A stretch of 64,000 bases of DNA. Origin: Angiostrongylus vasorum. Lineage: Eukaryota > Nematoda > Chromadorea > Rhabditida > Metastrongylidae. Under the pieces are notes generated by a model. That model saw only the letters and a list, made by a program, of their open reading frames with translations. It was not told the origin of the DNA and made no database searches. The translations under genes and the position numbers were made by a program. Numbering within the stretch: the first letter of the stretch is position 1; each line of letters starts with the position of its first letter. The stretch lies in assembly GCA_018806985.1 (NCBI GenBank), contig JADANN010000033.1, positions 1,973,501-2,037,500 of the forward strand. Direction: 5' to 3'. Positions 48,755-61,025 of this stretch are shown in pieces.

Positions 48755-49650
48755 CATTCTGGCCAAGAAAGGTTACCAAAGTCGTCTTTGTTACTACCAC
48801 CTCCTTAGCTCCTTCCATTTAATCCACAACTTTTATTATAAATTAACCCATCGTGCAACCATATGAGCAAGCAGGATCCCGATAGGGATTCTGGTGTGTA
48901 AATAACGGGTGAACCGTATCCGTAGCCATGCGAATTACACTTGTCCATTGTCCACTTCATTGTTGACCATGAAAAACCATTCGACAACGCCGAACCGAAT
49001 GCAATTCTATCAGCGATCGTAGACTGAGAATTGGAAACGTCTCACATGAAAGCTCTAGCTGACTATTACTGTGACCATACCACGAAAATAGTGGCGCGTG
49101 TGGATGAGTGGTCGGAAGCTCCCTGCAACATACACATGGGATCGATCCCCGCACCCTCGGCGCACCAAGCCTTCCATCTGTCCGGGGTTGGCAAATTGAC
49201 ACCAGACTTGTTTGGGAGGATAGCAGCACTGGCTTGATACATCGGTAGGCCACCGCAAGTCATTGTAAAGGCCAGATGTGCATTCAATCACCTCCAAACG
49301 ATGCTAAACAAAGTCGAATGCATGGCGCATCCCTCAGGGATTGATCAACCTCGAGAGCTTTATCTGTTATCCTTACCACGAAAAATACAAGGTACTATCG
49401 ACACATTATCATCTGTGGGAACTAGATTCGAAGAAGCGAAACCACGTTATCGTGGCTAACAAGAGATGCATTGCAGTGGATGATGAAGTCACTTGTGTCT
49501 GAAGAAAAGAGCGTACAGTGGTGGTAAATTCGTTTTAAACGTTTGCCTTGTAGGCAACATCATTTTTCGAGAACTACAAGTGAAGGGGGGACAACCCTCA
49601 AGGAGCTCGGAGAAGCGGGAAAAAGGATAACACTGTGGATAAATCTGGCA
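48755..49650 (+). pseudogene. RTE reverse-transcriptase fragment, copy 4
   Basis: Degenerate fragment of the RTE reverse transcriptase with frameshifts throughout. Recognisable are the equivalents of VILPKKG near 48765, the EQAG block near 48875, the YEKAFDS-like segment near 48970 and the LQWMMKSL block near 49480. A family B SINE is inserted at 49091-49374 with a target-site duplication. Both ends of the LINE are missing. Confidence 0.7.
49091..49374 (+). mobile_element. Family B SINE, copy 13, inserted in an RTE fragment
   Basis: Flanked by ACCACGAAAATA (49079-49090) and ACCACGAAAAATA (49375-49387); the same sequence occurs once, uninterrupted, in RTE copy 1 near 8475. Confidence 0.8.
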
Positions 49651-49704
49651 TGAAGACATCTTACGTCTTTGTTTATCTAACCTGAAGTAGGTACAGATGT
49701 TCTT

Positions 49705-50836
49705 TTTGTTGTTGCTGTTGTTGTTCTATGGCCGACGTTCCGGCCAGTTCACACTCCTCAGAGCCTACACGCACCACATGTAATAACAGCTCCATAGTTC
49801 AATGGAATCTATAGTGTTAATGAAGATCCAGCATATGCGTGCTGTAGTTCTCCATATTCTTCATACATGAAAAAAGCACTCATCAAAAACATGTACCGAA
49901 CGGCTAAAAATGTGTGCACAGGAGAGGAGTAAAGGAAGGAGTCGCTAAACTGGGCGCGAAAAAATAGCCATTTCAAATGGCTGTGAAGCCAGAAGCCAAT
50001 CAGTTCTGACCAAAAGGTAGGGTTATTTCGCAAAATACGGTTTCAAATCTAAATAAGGTTCCTTTCAAGCTACCCTTCATATCAAACGAAATAAGTTACG
50101 CCAATAAAAGGTGCCTTAGAAAAAAGTGGTCTTGGAAGTTGTGTGACGGTTATTGATCTCTCACCCCATATCCTGCTCTCTGTTAGTTCGCGACCACCTC
50201 TATGATCGTTTGTGTAGTTGAAAAAATTGTGTAATCTGTCTTAATGGGAGGAATGGGATTGCGTGAGTTCAGGTACAATATACATGATCTCATGTAAGGC
50301 ATGCGGTGAGGAATACATGGAGGAAACAGGTAGACCGGTTTGTGTCCGCATAAAAGAACTTCTAGACTGGAATGTTAAAATTTTTCAAAGCATTCGTTTA
50401 GGTACACATAAGGCACAAAAGCACAATGGCGATGACTTTGAAGTTACTGTGCGAATCCTAGCGCAGGAATCAAAGACATCAACGCGCAAAACTCTTGAGG
50501 CGCTTTGGATAAATTTCAAAAGTCTAAAGATGAACCAGAAAGACGAATGCCTCACGATCACCGTGACCTGGCGCCTTGTTTCACAATGACTTTTTGATAC
50601 ACATCCCTATAGGTGGGTCTCACTCATCATCACTCGTGAACAAAACGCGAGTGGTCCAAAAGCACTGTGAGTACTGTGTTCTTGAAACATTTGTGTATAG
50701 TTGCATGCTGGATCTTCGTTAATACCATAAATTTCACCGAATTACGAGGCTATTGTTACACATAGTACGTCCAGACTCTGAGGAAAGTGAAGTCGCCGGA
50801 AAGTCAGCCATCGAACAACAGCAACAATAACAATGA
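49705..50836 (+). mobile_element. Penelope-like element remnant with inverted terminal repeats, GIY-YIG only
   Basis: Retains the linker (near 49860-50000) and a GIY-YIG endonuclease domain (50263-50589: GTIYMISCKACGEEYMEETG, then RVCV-like and RILAQESKTSTRKTLEALW blocks) but no reverse transcriptase core. It is bounded by a repeat of about 128 bp at 49708-49834 that reappears in reverse complement at 50705-50834, roughly 80% identical by eye. Terminal repeats in either orientation are known for Penelope elements. Located downstream of gfat. Confidence 0.82.
50776..50812 (+). ncRNA. Candidate hammerhead-like ribozyme core (Penelope right terminal repeat)
   Basis: Plus strand: CTGAGGA (fits CUGANGA), about 14 nt, then GGAAAGTCAGCC, giving GAAA and GTC. 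Stem II is weak. The inverted partner is on the minus strand at 49731-49763 (CTGAGGA ... GAACGTCGGC). Confidence 0.4.
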
Positions 50837-50892
50837 GGACATCTATACCAACCTCGCGTCAGCTGAACAAGGGCGATTCGTAAGTGTATGTA

Positions 50893-51182
50893 AAGGATAA
50901 AAAAGGATAAAGCTCTCGGCGTTGATCAATCCCTGAGGGATGCACCAGGCATTCAACCTCATTAACTCTCGTTGGAGGTTATTGAATGCATATCTGGCCT
51001 TTACAATGACTCGCGGTGGCTTACCGATCTATCGAGCCAGTGCTGCTATCCTCCCAGACAAGTTTGGTACCAATTTGCCGAGCCCGGAGGGATGGAAGGC
51101 TCGGTGGGCCATGGGCGCGGCGATCGATTTCACGTGTGTGCCGCAGTGGCGCCTTCAACCACTGCACCACACGCCCCCATAG
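50893..51182 (-). mobile_element. Family B SINE, copy 14
   Basis: Well-preserved antisense copy with an AAAGGATAAAAAGGATAAAG tail; useful as the reference copy of the family. Confidence 0.8.
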
Positions 51183-52107
51183 GGAGAACATATTAAAGGC
51201 GAGAAATCGTCATTTAATGAGTAGCATTGACAATAAATGGAGGAGAAGACTTCAGAACGAACACCAAGAAGACACAAACGTCCTTCAGTGCTGACAAGTT
51301 CAAAATCAACGGACGTGTTTGTAGTACACATGAACCGGATGTAATGACACCTGGACGCAGTTCATGGATCACGCAGTTATACTCGCAGTCATCACCAAGC
51401 TAGCAGGAGACTACAACCACGTATGGCGATCTCAAGGAAAAAAAATGTTGAAAAGTATGATGAATACTGCACCACTCTCGAAGGAGGGCTGTTCAGGTTG
51501 TAGGGTTTCTTGAAATTTCCCTGGAGGGCCCCAAAAGTTTACGGATGGTCAGATGCTTTTAAATGTAAGTGAATTCAGAAATCAGTTCTCTACTGTGCGC
51601 TACAATTAGTATGTTTTCCGTACACATAATTATATCTGTGAATGCATGCATAAAAATGAACATGGGCATGCAGAGTTGAATCTTGTACGTTGAATCAGCC
51701 CATATCGTTGAATAAAATAGCTGTGAAGTGCAATGCAACCGGTCTAGGGTTGTCTCCAACAAACCCGCTTTCTACTCGAAGAGAACGCGAAGAGCTTTTC
51801 GTTCGTAGCCTGTTGTCGAGAACGCCACTTACAGAAGACTTCACACGAAAAGTATAATATTATTCATGGTTTTCCATGAAGAAAATATTCCGAGAAACTC
51901 TAACGTGCACGAATTAACGCATGCACGAACACCGTAGATATCCTGAACCCCCAAAAAAGCCCGTGAACTCATCCGCACTTTAAACATGCCAAATGCTCGT
52001 TCTTTTCCTGAAAATGACGGTAAAATCTCAAGAGTTAGATGGCTTATGGGAGTAAGAATTTAAAAGTGTTAAAGAAGAGCCTTTACTTTATCCATCTAGA
52101 AGTAGAA

Positions 52108-52400
52108 GAGGAGCGGGTAGTACAGTGATAGTGATTTCGATCATCGCGAGCACGGTGCTGGTTCGATTCTGCCCAGGTTCACCAAGCCTTTCATCCCTCC
52201 GAGTCGGGAAATTGGCAACAGACTTGTCTGAGAGAAGTGCACTCTCTGCAATCCAAGTGGGAGCTCTCTACCCCGGCTATTTCGGAACTCTAGGGAAAAT
52301 CAACTTAACGAGTATTTAACTACATTCATGACGAAAGGATAATCCTCGAGCAACAGAAGAACGCATCCGCTCAAAGTTCGACTAACTTCATGCTAAGAAA
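52108..52400 (+). mobile_element. Family D SINE, copy 11
   Basis: Good copy with box B-like GGTTCGATTC and a clear central module; 3' end decayed. Confidence 0.68.
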
Positions 52401-52529
52401 CGAATTGAAAGCAAGTGTTTAGGAAGTCTAGAGGTAGAGCGCTCCCAGTACATACTACATTTTACTATAATACATTTCACGTGCCGGCTGTCAGAATTTG
52501 GGACAATTTTGCCACCTTTTTTAACTTAT

Positions 52530-52870
52530 AACTTACTGCCTACTCTTTTTAATGGCACGGTATATTGTGAAATACAACTTCAATGATGCTGAGATATTTC
52601 CAAAACTCCGGACCGCAAGTCTGCGGTGAGGAACGAACGCGCTATTGTCCTTTCCGGGGAGTAACGCGTTCACCACCACACCATGAGGGTCACTCGTTTC
52701 ACCTGTCTCTCAGCTACTTCTATCGATCTCTGCCATCAGCAATCATCCGTCAGCGGGATTGATCTAGGGAGCCCAAATCGGCAACGAACAAAGTTTAGCT
52801 GAGGCTGTAGTTATAATCACAATTTTAATTTATTATTTACTGCCTACTCTTTTTTAATGGCAGTGTATAT
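52530..52870 (-). mobile_element. Family C SINE, extended copy plus the start of a second
   Basis: Antisense copy with the tail TTACTGCCTACTCTTTTTAA at its left; the same tail recurs at 52840, starting a second, truncated copy. Confidence 0.65.
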
Positions 52871-52974
52871 TGCGATTTGCCACTTATGTTGAGAATATTT
52901 CGGCAATCCTTGTAACCGACCGTTCCATGTCGTAACCACGACTTATCATAACACTGGAAATGACGTACATTGAA

Positions 52975-53300
52975 ATTTTTTTATTTTTTATATGACTCAT
53001 CATCCCATCTACAGTGCGCGTCCCAGCATTTCTCACGTTCCTTTCGCGTTTTTTTTCTCGCAACCAACATCCACCACAGTCTTCGAACATTTTGCGTGTT
53101 TTTTCAACTGCTTGAGGATTTGGTCTTCTTTGTGAATGTCGTAGAGTGCTGATCGAATCGATTGTCCTTGCAATCTTGGCGATAACCGAGCTAACGCGTT
53201 CCCACGTGGATTGGGGGAGAGTGTTGGCACGTGGATCGAACTTGCGCCTTTGTCTCCTCATCGATGGCAACACTAATCACTGCGCTATCTCCACCTCACG
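52975..53300 (-). mobile_element. Family D SINE, copy 12
   Basis: Antisense; tail TATATGACTCATCATCCC, head complement TAATCACTGCGCTATC. Confidence 0.62.
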
Positions 53301-53714
53301 AACATTGAATTACTGGTCAAGAATTAAGCGTTCAATGCCCTTCATAGGCGATGGTGATTTTATTCTAATAAACACCGATAATTTTGGTAAGCAGGGAAAT
53401 AATGAAGTTTGTAACTTGACAAACCTGTAAAAGAGACTTTGCTCTTCCACTCTAAATACGAGTGAGATTCGTAAGATGCAATATGCATTTAAGTACTCAA
53501 CAAAACGAATTCAGTTGTTGCCATGGTCGAATAAGAAAACTTATTTCTAACTGGCCCAAGATCCCCACATCCTGAAAGATTTAATTCCATTAAGTAAAGT
53601 TCATTATCAGCTGAAATATGCTTTTTGAAATATGTGATCGTTGTCGGGCTCGTACAAATTGAACGACCGTAGACTAAATGATCTCCGTGAACTTTTATCA
53701 TTATAACTATCACT

Positions 53715-53915
53715 TTTTACTTGTCATCGCATCTACTGTGTGGATTCCAGCACTTCTTGCTTTCGAGTCGTTTTCCTCGAATGCTGGTGTTGTCGAGTTT
53801 CCCGGGAGTCTTGGGGTAGTCGGACTAGGGCATTCCCACATGAAGTGGGTGAAAAAGTGGTACAGGTGGTCGAACCAGCACCTTACGGCCTGATGTACCA
53901 CATCAATAACCCACC
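53715..53915 (-). mobile_element. Family D SINE, copy 13, internally deleted
   Basis: Antisense tail and body segments only. Confidence 0.5.
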
Positions 53916-54044
53916 TCTGCTCCCCGGCATCGGTTTAGAGTACTGCCTTGAATTACACGATGTTATCGCTACTGTAGTTGTCAACAGTTAGTATCGTCGA
54001 GTTAAATGCTGGATATTTTTTTGTTTTATTTTGTTTTATTCTAT

Positions 54045-54416
54045 TTTACATGACTCGCCTTCACGTCTACTGCGCCGATCCCAGCACTTCTCACATTCGA
54101 CTCGTTTCCTCGCACCCATTGTCCACGAAGATCTTCCAGCTTTAACGTGTGGCTTCGACAACTGCTTGAGGATTTTCATTTCATCTTGAATCTCGTGGAA
54201 TGCTGGTCGAGCAATTCTCCCTGGAGTCCTGAGATAGCCGGGCTGGAGCGTTCCCAGTTGGATTACAGAAAGTGATTTTTTTTCCAGACAAGTCCAGTAC
54301 CAATTTCCCGACCCCGGAGGTATAATAGGCTTGGTTGGCCTGGAGCGAAATCGAACTAGCACCATGCTCGTGATGACGGTCATCACTACCCCACTGTGCT
54401 GTTCGCCCTCTAATGC

Positions 54417-54418
<2 letters not shown>
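54045..54418 (-). mobile_element. Family D SINE, copy 14
   Basis: Best-preserved copy: tail ACATGACTCGCCTTCACG, central module TACCAATTTCCCGACCCCGG, head complement just before the (TA)n tract. Confidence 0.72.

Positions 54419-54419
<1 letters not shown>

Positions 54420-54499
<80 letters not shown>
54420..54499. repeat. (TA)n microsatellite, about 80 bp
   Basis: Uninterrupted TA dinucleotides adjoining the head of a family D SINE. Open frames across it (Ile-Tyr repeats) are artefacts of the repeat. Confidence 0.98.
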
Positions 54500-54503
<4 letters not shown>

Positions 54504-54867
54504 CATGTATAAATTGTACATCATATGTTTAAGAACAGATATAAGAGAAAAAAGATAACTCGGTGACCATTTCGAAAGACAAACTCTAGCTACTCTGGAG
54601 ACGTTCCCTCACGAATAATCATCACATTATAGCGAAAATCCCTCTCTAAGTGTCAAACTTCAATGTTCGAGTACACCACACGTGTCTCTGTCCCCTCCTG
54701 AAACGGAACAATCTCTGCGTCCAAAAATAGGTCCCTTGTGAATTATTAAGTGATGGATTATTATGATGTAACCCATCCATGGTCGATGCCTTACGCAGCG
54801 AGTGCGTTGGATTAGCCATCGATTACCTGAAAAAGTATAGAAAAACAGTTCTAAACGTTAAAATATT

Positions 54868-55258
54868 TACTAACTTGAATACTTGGTTGACCCGTCGTCA
54901 CTGGTTTTACGGGTATCAACATAATTTTTATTCCCGGTGTTTGTTGGTTTAGCCAATTCGGTTTCCCGGAGTCCCGAAGTCAGCCTGGCAGAAGCATTTC
55001 TCAAGTCGCCACCACCCCAGGCAGTCACCGTCATTGTTGATCAGAGGGAGATTTGCCACATTGCGACTAGTTTGGTACCGGGATGGTAGTGATTCCTGGT
55101 ATAGATTTACTCTAAACCGGGCTTTCGGATGAAAACATCGGACTTCTTCTCAGGTTTGGAGGCCCAGCTGGGGGAGATGGATCACTCACTGTACATCGCA
55201 GCCCCGACACCCAGAAGCATCTACCAGCCACGACGAGGCGTCAAACCGTTGGAGGAGT
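54868..55258 (-). mobile_element. Family A element, copy 9
   Basis: Older, more diverged antisense copy; the ribozyme-like helices are partly decayed. Confidence 0.72.
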
Positions 55259-55281
55259 GTTGAAATAAATCACCGGAAAAA

Positions 55282-55405
55282 AAAATGACCCATATTGAGG
55301 TTATGCCGACCACTCCCGCAACTTCGATACCACTCCCGTAGAGAAAATGACCGTTACAGAGATCATACAGACCACTTCGCAAACTTCCATACTACTCCCA
55401 TGGAG
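55282..55405. repeat. 62-bp tandem duplication, diverged
   Basis: Two units (55282-55343 and 55344-55405), each starting AAAATGACC and ending ACTCCC plus GGAG-like bases, about 70% alike by eye. Confidence 0.75.
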
Positions 55406-55523
55406 GTTGAACGTCGCGAGAGTATTAATGTTGGTTGTAGTTATTATTATGGTATACTAATTATTATAAAGTAAATATAGTTGGTTGGTTTCCGTTACTC
55501 AGTGATTACTAGGGTAGCAGGTA

Positions 55524-56254
<731 letters not shown>

Positions 56255-56535
56255 TTGCTAATTGTTTAGTGATGTTGTTTTGCCATCACACGATGTCGCT
56301 GGTTTGATCCCTAGCTCGTAGGAAACTAACCCACCCAATCCTTTGAGATCGGGGAATTGGTACTACTCCTGTCTGCGAGGATCGCAGCATTGACTTGATA
56401 CACTGGAAGGCCACCTCAAGTCACTACTGTATAGTGCAAACGTGTATTCTATCATCTCTACCGCACTCAGCGAAACCGAATAAACGACGTATTCCTAAGG
56501 AATTCATTAATGTCAAACGCTTTATCCTTTTGTCC
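56255..56535 (+). mobile_element. Family B SINE, copy 15, diverged
   Basis: Old copy; central module ATCGGGGAATTGGTACTACT and tail region recognisable. Confidence 0.55.
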
Positions 56536-57032
56536 TTTACGTACTCGTATGCAAATGTGCTTAAATAGGATTAGTACTTGTCATCTGTCACCTGCGAATC
56601 CGTCACTCACAGTGTGAATTGAGTAAGCACTAATAAGGTAACTGTTCTTACTCGTCGCTCAGCAGGCCTCTATAGGAATATGTCCCTCAAGGACAACGAA
56701 TAAACGGTACCTTATGTTTCGTAACAGTTTTTTGAGAAGAAACCAGCTAGAAGAAAAATGACGTGCTCTACTGGGTGACATATTTGATCCTAGTTGATTT
56801 TTTAGATGAAATATTTAGCTCTTCTGATCAATGAACATTTTCTTGATGAGCACCTTTACATCGCACTCCGACCCCCTTTTTTTCGCAAGAACCCCTTTTT
56901 TCCTCCACCACAATGCAGCGACTTGTCCTTAAGTGGAGATTACAGTTGTGATAATTTTTATATTTTAGCATCTGTTCCATCATATATACGTATCGTCCCA
57001 CCTTTTCGAGACATCATTTGAACGTCCTGATT

Positions 57033-57216
57033 TCTGCCTCTGATCCACAAGGGATGCGACTGCCTGTGGTGGTGACGACCTGGGGCAGACTTTGTCCAGG
57101 CTGACCTCGGGATTCCAGAGAACCACAATGGCTAAACTAGCAATTCTCCGAAAACATGGAGGTTATGCTGGGGCCCGCACAACTAGTGAGGACAGGCCAT
57201 CCAAGTACCCAAGTAA
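57033..57216 (+). mobile_element. Family A element, copy 10, 5'-truncated
   Basis: 3' half only, with a well-preserved end: CCGCACAACTAGTGAGGA, then CCATCCAAGTACCCAAGTAA. Confidence 0.75.
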
Positions 57217-58104
57217 GTATCCATTTGAAAGTCAGAAACCATTTTCTAAGAGACAAATTATTCCTCCACTAACGATTAACCTTAAGTTACTGTGACTTAA
57301 TAATAACATATGAAACATGTGTTGCTCATGCGTAGTTGCCAAATGATAAATTGTCTGATTAAATAGAAATAGCACATAAGTCGACGTGCCTTATCTATGA
57401 CAACGCAGAAAGATCGACAGAAACGAACAAATAGATGACATAATGCAAAAAACTGAGAGCGTTTCTTGAAGACGAAATGTTAAATTGGTGACCAACGACC
57501 ACCAAAGTGTGCATTGATTTCAACACGTGTGTGCCTGAAAATGACTTAGCTTTTAACTCCTAAGACCTAGAGTTTTATGTGAATTGATTTCCACTCAAAC
57601 AGAAGAGATCTTATCCGACATGAATTCACTACTATTCATAGCTGATGCGGCAAAAGAAAATAAGCCTTCACTATGTGCATTCCAAGAAAAGTTTCGCATT
57701 AAACTAAAAAAAATCAAATTTGGAGTTTACATTTTGATTTTTTTGGAAGTTTCTTTCTTAAGCAAAATTGAAGTTACAAAAACTTAAGCAAAACCACATG
57801 TGACCTCAGAGCGATAGGCCAGAGCCAGCGGACAGTGCAGTCGACTCTTTCAGTGCTCGAAGTTTACGAAAACTGTCTCTATATAACGGAAGACTGGCAT
57901 TATCACGAATTCGTTAGAATAAGTGAAGTGTTCACATCCTCCTCATACGAGGTGTCAAGAACCGGTTAGATTCGAAGTTGTGTAGATCGCCTTCAATTGC
58001 CGGTTAACGGATTAAAAGCTGTTGCGCCACGCATGCAAGCCCATTCGTATTTTCGCATGGTATAGAATGGCTCAATATGTACTTGGCTTATAAAATAAGT
58101 ATTC
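57217..58104. other. Intergenic, nothing recognised
   Basis: One 67-codon open frame (57584-57787) without motifs. A faint Penelope-repeat-like string, TTGAAGACGAAATGTTA, lies near 57467. Confidence 0.5.
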
Positions 58105-58215
58105 GGGCTACTAATTTATAACTTCGGTGTTTTTATCCTCGCAAACAAGTTGGCAAGGCTTTTCCAACCCATGGAGGGCTGAAAAGCTTGGTTTACTGCC
58201 GGTGCTACACCCAAC
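58105..58215 (-). mobile_element. Family B or D central-module fragment
   Basis: Antisense decayed piece matching the shared central module; too short and diverged to assign to B or D. Confidence 0.4.
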
Positions 58216-58345
58216 CAAAGACAACTTTTGTATTGTAGAGCACGTCTAATCAGTGCTTTACTCGCGTCTCGCACTGAGTTATGCCATCCGTAAGCCATCT
58301 TTGCTCAAATTCTTGTCGAAAGTGCTAGAAATAAATACATTTGCA

Positions 58346-58624
58346 GTGTGGTGCTTTGCTTGTCGCACGAGCGAAAGGTGCCAAATGCTCAGCTCTAGCG
58401 CGACAAGGGTTAATGGCGATTGTGTCGGCTCGATTTATTATTCGACTTTTGCTATTAAGGCGATTACATGTGATACATTTGATGCAGATCCAGAATCGGC
58501 TAGAGATTGTTGTGCGTTCTGTGTACGGATGGCGACGGTTGGCGTAAAGCGACGGTGGCGGTGGGTTGATATCACACTTCCGGTTTTATCGTCGCTGAGA
58601 ACCTGCATTATAACAGGATCGTAA
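58346..58624 (+). CDS. Candidate exon of a cysteine-rich secreted protein
   Basis: Unrecognised open stretch following a plausible acceptor (CATTTGCAG at 58345). The frame reads WCFACRTSERC, later TCDTFDADPESARDCCAFC, with eight cysteines in under 75 residues (CxxC, CC and a closing CxxC). The segment is also richer in G+C than its surroundings. A phase-1 start after an upstream signal-peptide exon would be typical of secreted nematode proteins, but no such exon was found and the 3' splice site is unclear. Confidence 0.25.
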   Translation: MWCFACRTSERCQMLSSSATRVNGDCVGSIYYSTFAIKAITCDTFDADPESARDCCAFCVRMATVGVKRRWRWVDITLPVLSSLRTCIITGS

Positions 58625-59015
58625 AGTGTTGTTGATGATGGTAGTAGAATGCGCTAAATATCTTGACTTTCCCGTGATTGATTTGATATCTAAATAGGAC
58701 TTGCCACATGAATAATGTGATCGTGGAAGGTGCTTATCACATAACTCATTCCTTAAAGCGTTTTATTAACGTTGACAAGCAGTCAGTGTGTGTTTGTTTT
58801 GAATTGGTGGTCAACTAGAAGCCGGTCTGGACGAGTTCCATCTCGTCAAGTTAAACATCGCTACACCACCTCCGTGTTTATTTCTTCACTGCTAGGAAGT
58901 TTGTAATCATCGGTATTCATTTGACTGTACAAACTCTTCAAAATGTGAAGCAGCGCGGCTGAGATTCAAATTTTACTCCTCACTTCTATTTTTTCAGAAG
59001 TCCATGTCTTTTTCT

Positions 59016-59415
59016 TTAGTAGTACATCTCCTTTTCTGTGCTTTCAACTGAAAGTTGCAGCTCTGCAGATGCTTGTTACGGAGCCATTGCTTTTCCTTTA
59101 CAATGCGTTTTACGTTTTTTACCAGTAAGATTTTGATTTCTTCAAAAAGGGTGTTGCGTTTCTGATGGGCCCTCTAAGTGATCCTACACAAGAAATACTT
59201 CTGATCAAGATTTCTTTGTCAGAATGTCCTTTAACTTGTCATTCTTCCTAATTCCTCGAAATTTTGACTCGCTTACTATTTGTTCTAGAAATTTCTGTTG
59301 TACAAATAGAGCACTGAGTCTTAGGAAGCTTATTTGTTTGTGCACATCGTGTGCAATGGTCACCGTAGGCATGCAGTAATTTTTTTTTGCAGGAGATTCC
59401 AAGATATCCTTCCAT
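59016..59415 (-). CDS. Candidate small two-exon gene with a CxxC-x10-CxxC motif
   Basis: Not recognised. Minus-strand ATG at 59415 opens MEGYLGISCKKKLLHAYGDH, continuing CTRCAQTNKLPKTQCSIC, where paired CxxC motifs ten residues apart look like a zinc ribbon. A strong donor GTAAGC ends the exon at 59277. A TTTCAG acceptor allows a second exon (59047-59016) in matching phase, ending KEMYY stop; predicted 56 residues. A different acceptor 14 nt upstream is also possible. No homologue is known to me, so this may be chance. Confidence 0.25.
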
Positions 59416-59576
59416 TTTGAACTTTGAATAAAGCAAATTATAGGTTAAACTGCACCTATGCACCTATTTTGTACTTATTTTCCTCATTATCTTGCCGTAG
59501 GATACGTGGAGATTATCCTTGAAAACATATTTAACAATCCTCAATTGCGGTGAATATGTATCAACTTCACAAAATA

Positions 59577-59655
59577 CGCATTTGTGTAGTGGTTAGAAGT
59601 ACCACAATGCACGCAGAGTCTTTGGTTTGATTCTCCCGGCAGACGAACTCTTCCA
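59577..59655 (+). mobile_element. tRNA-like SINE head fragment
   Basis: GTGTAGTGGTTAGAAGTACC resembles a tRNA 5' half, but no 3' acceptor stem can be formed and the sequence continues like family B; called a SINE piece, not a tRNA gene. Confidence 0.4.
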
Positions 59656-59674
59656 TGTTATGCAGAACAAATAG

Positions 59675-60057
59675 TACTTGCTTACTTGCTTAATGGACAG
59701 TCTTCACTGAGTGTGTGGGCCCCAGTACAACTCCCATTCTCCGGAAATTTCCTAGCTTATCCATTGTGATTCCCTGGAGTCACGAGGTCGGCTGAAGCCT
59801 TCCCCAGGTGGTCGTCATCATAGGCAGTCGCCCGCTGACGTTATGAATCGGAGGGAGATTTGCCAACATGCGACTACTTTGACATCAGAACGATGGCGAT
59901 TCCTTTTATTGGCCTACTACTAGCTGCCTTTCCGGATGGAAACGTCGGACTCCTTTCCAGCTTTGGAAGCTTTGCTAACGGATGAATCCTCCACTATACG
60001 TGGCAGTCCGTCACCCAGAAATACCTCTCAACCGCAATGGGGCGGTAAACCGTTGAG
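59675..60057 (-). mobile_element. Family A element, copy 11
   Basis: Diverged antisense copy. In sense orientation P1 reads CTCAAC paired with GTTGAG, replacing CTCCCA/TGGGAG of other copies; this is the P1 compensatory change. Confidence 0.75.
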
Positions 60058-60647
60058 ACAGAAGAAATAGTAATATCTTATTTTTTCTTATGTGGTGTTC
60101 CACTTCACTGAGTTCGATTCGTTGCGATTGCGAAGAATCACATCAGAAAAAACAACTGTTTTGGATATCCGATTCGATTAGCTAGAACAAAATGTTCTTT
60201 GACGCTTATGCTTCTGCTTTTCTCGGGTGTTAAATTAGAAAGTATAGTAGGGAATTATTCAAATCTAATGTCGTCCATAGCTGAGAGGCAGTTCAGCATC
60301 TACATACGAGATCTGTACCATGAGACTCGCCACCGCGGCTGTCCTCGATAAAATCTCCAGAAAAGAAAATATGGCGATCTAGCAAAGTACGGACCAAGCG
60401 GAACTTCGCGATTCGTAAACGTAAACTGCTGTAGCATCAAGTAGTCATCTTGTATCTGTGGTTTTTTCATTCCAGGCTCACAGAACGAATTAACCGAACG
60501 AGAGTTTTGAAATTGTGTTTATCATTGGATAAAAAAAAGAAAGAATAAGAAAAACCAGTGGGAGCACTTTTACATAGGTTATTTCGGTAGAATAAAGCAA
60601 CTTTCAATACTTCCCCCTTTTTTTTCGATATAAGGTATAAAACCGGT

Positions 60648-61025
60648 ACTTGGATGGCCCTCCTCACCGGTTGTGCGGGCCCCAGCATAATCTCCATTTT
60701 TTCGGAGTTTTGCTGGTTTAGCCATTGTGGTTCCCTGGAGTCCCCAAGTCAGCCAGGCCAAAGTCTGCTCCAGGTCGTCACCACCACAGGCAGCCGCCGT
60801 CCTTGTGGATCAGCGAGAGATTTGTCGCCATGCGACCAGTTTGATACCAGGACGGCGACGGATGTTGGTATCGGTTTACTCTTAGATGGGCTTCCCGATG
60901 GAAACGCCGGATTTCTTTTCAGATTGAGAGGCCCTTCCAGGGGGAATGAATCCCCTCACTGTACATCGCAACCCAGTGCCCAGAAACACCTCCCGGCCAC
61001 GATGAGGCGGTAAGCCGTTGAGGAG
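60648..61025 (-). mobile_element. Family A element, copy 12
   Basis: Nearly complete antisense copy that keeps L3 TCATCGT and the GTAAACC P2' strand. Confidence 0.78.

Noticed and set aside
52884..53273. 129-codon minus-strand open frame
   Set aside because: It covers a family D SINE and its flank; the peptide resembles frames from other family D copies, not a protein family.
54036..54558. Long open frames with Ile-Tyr repeats on both strands
   Set aside because: They are translations of the (TA)n tract joined to a SINE; the same applies to the frames at 55481-55786.
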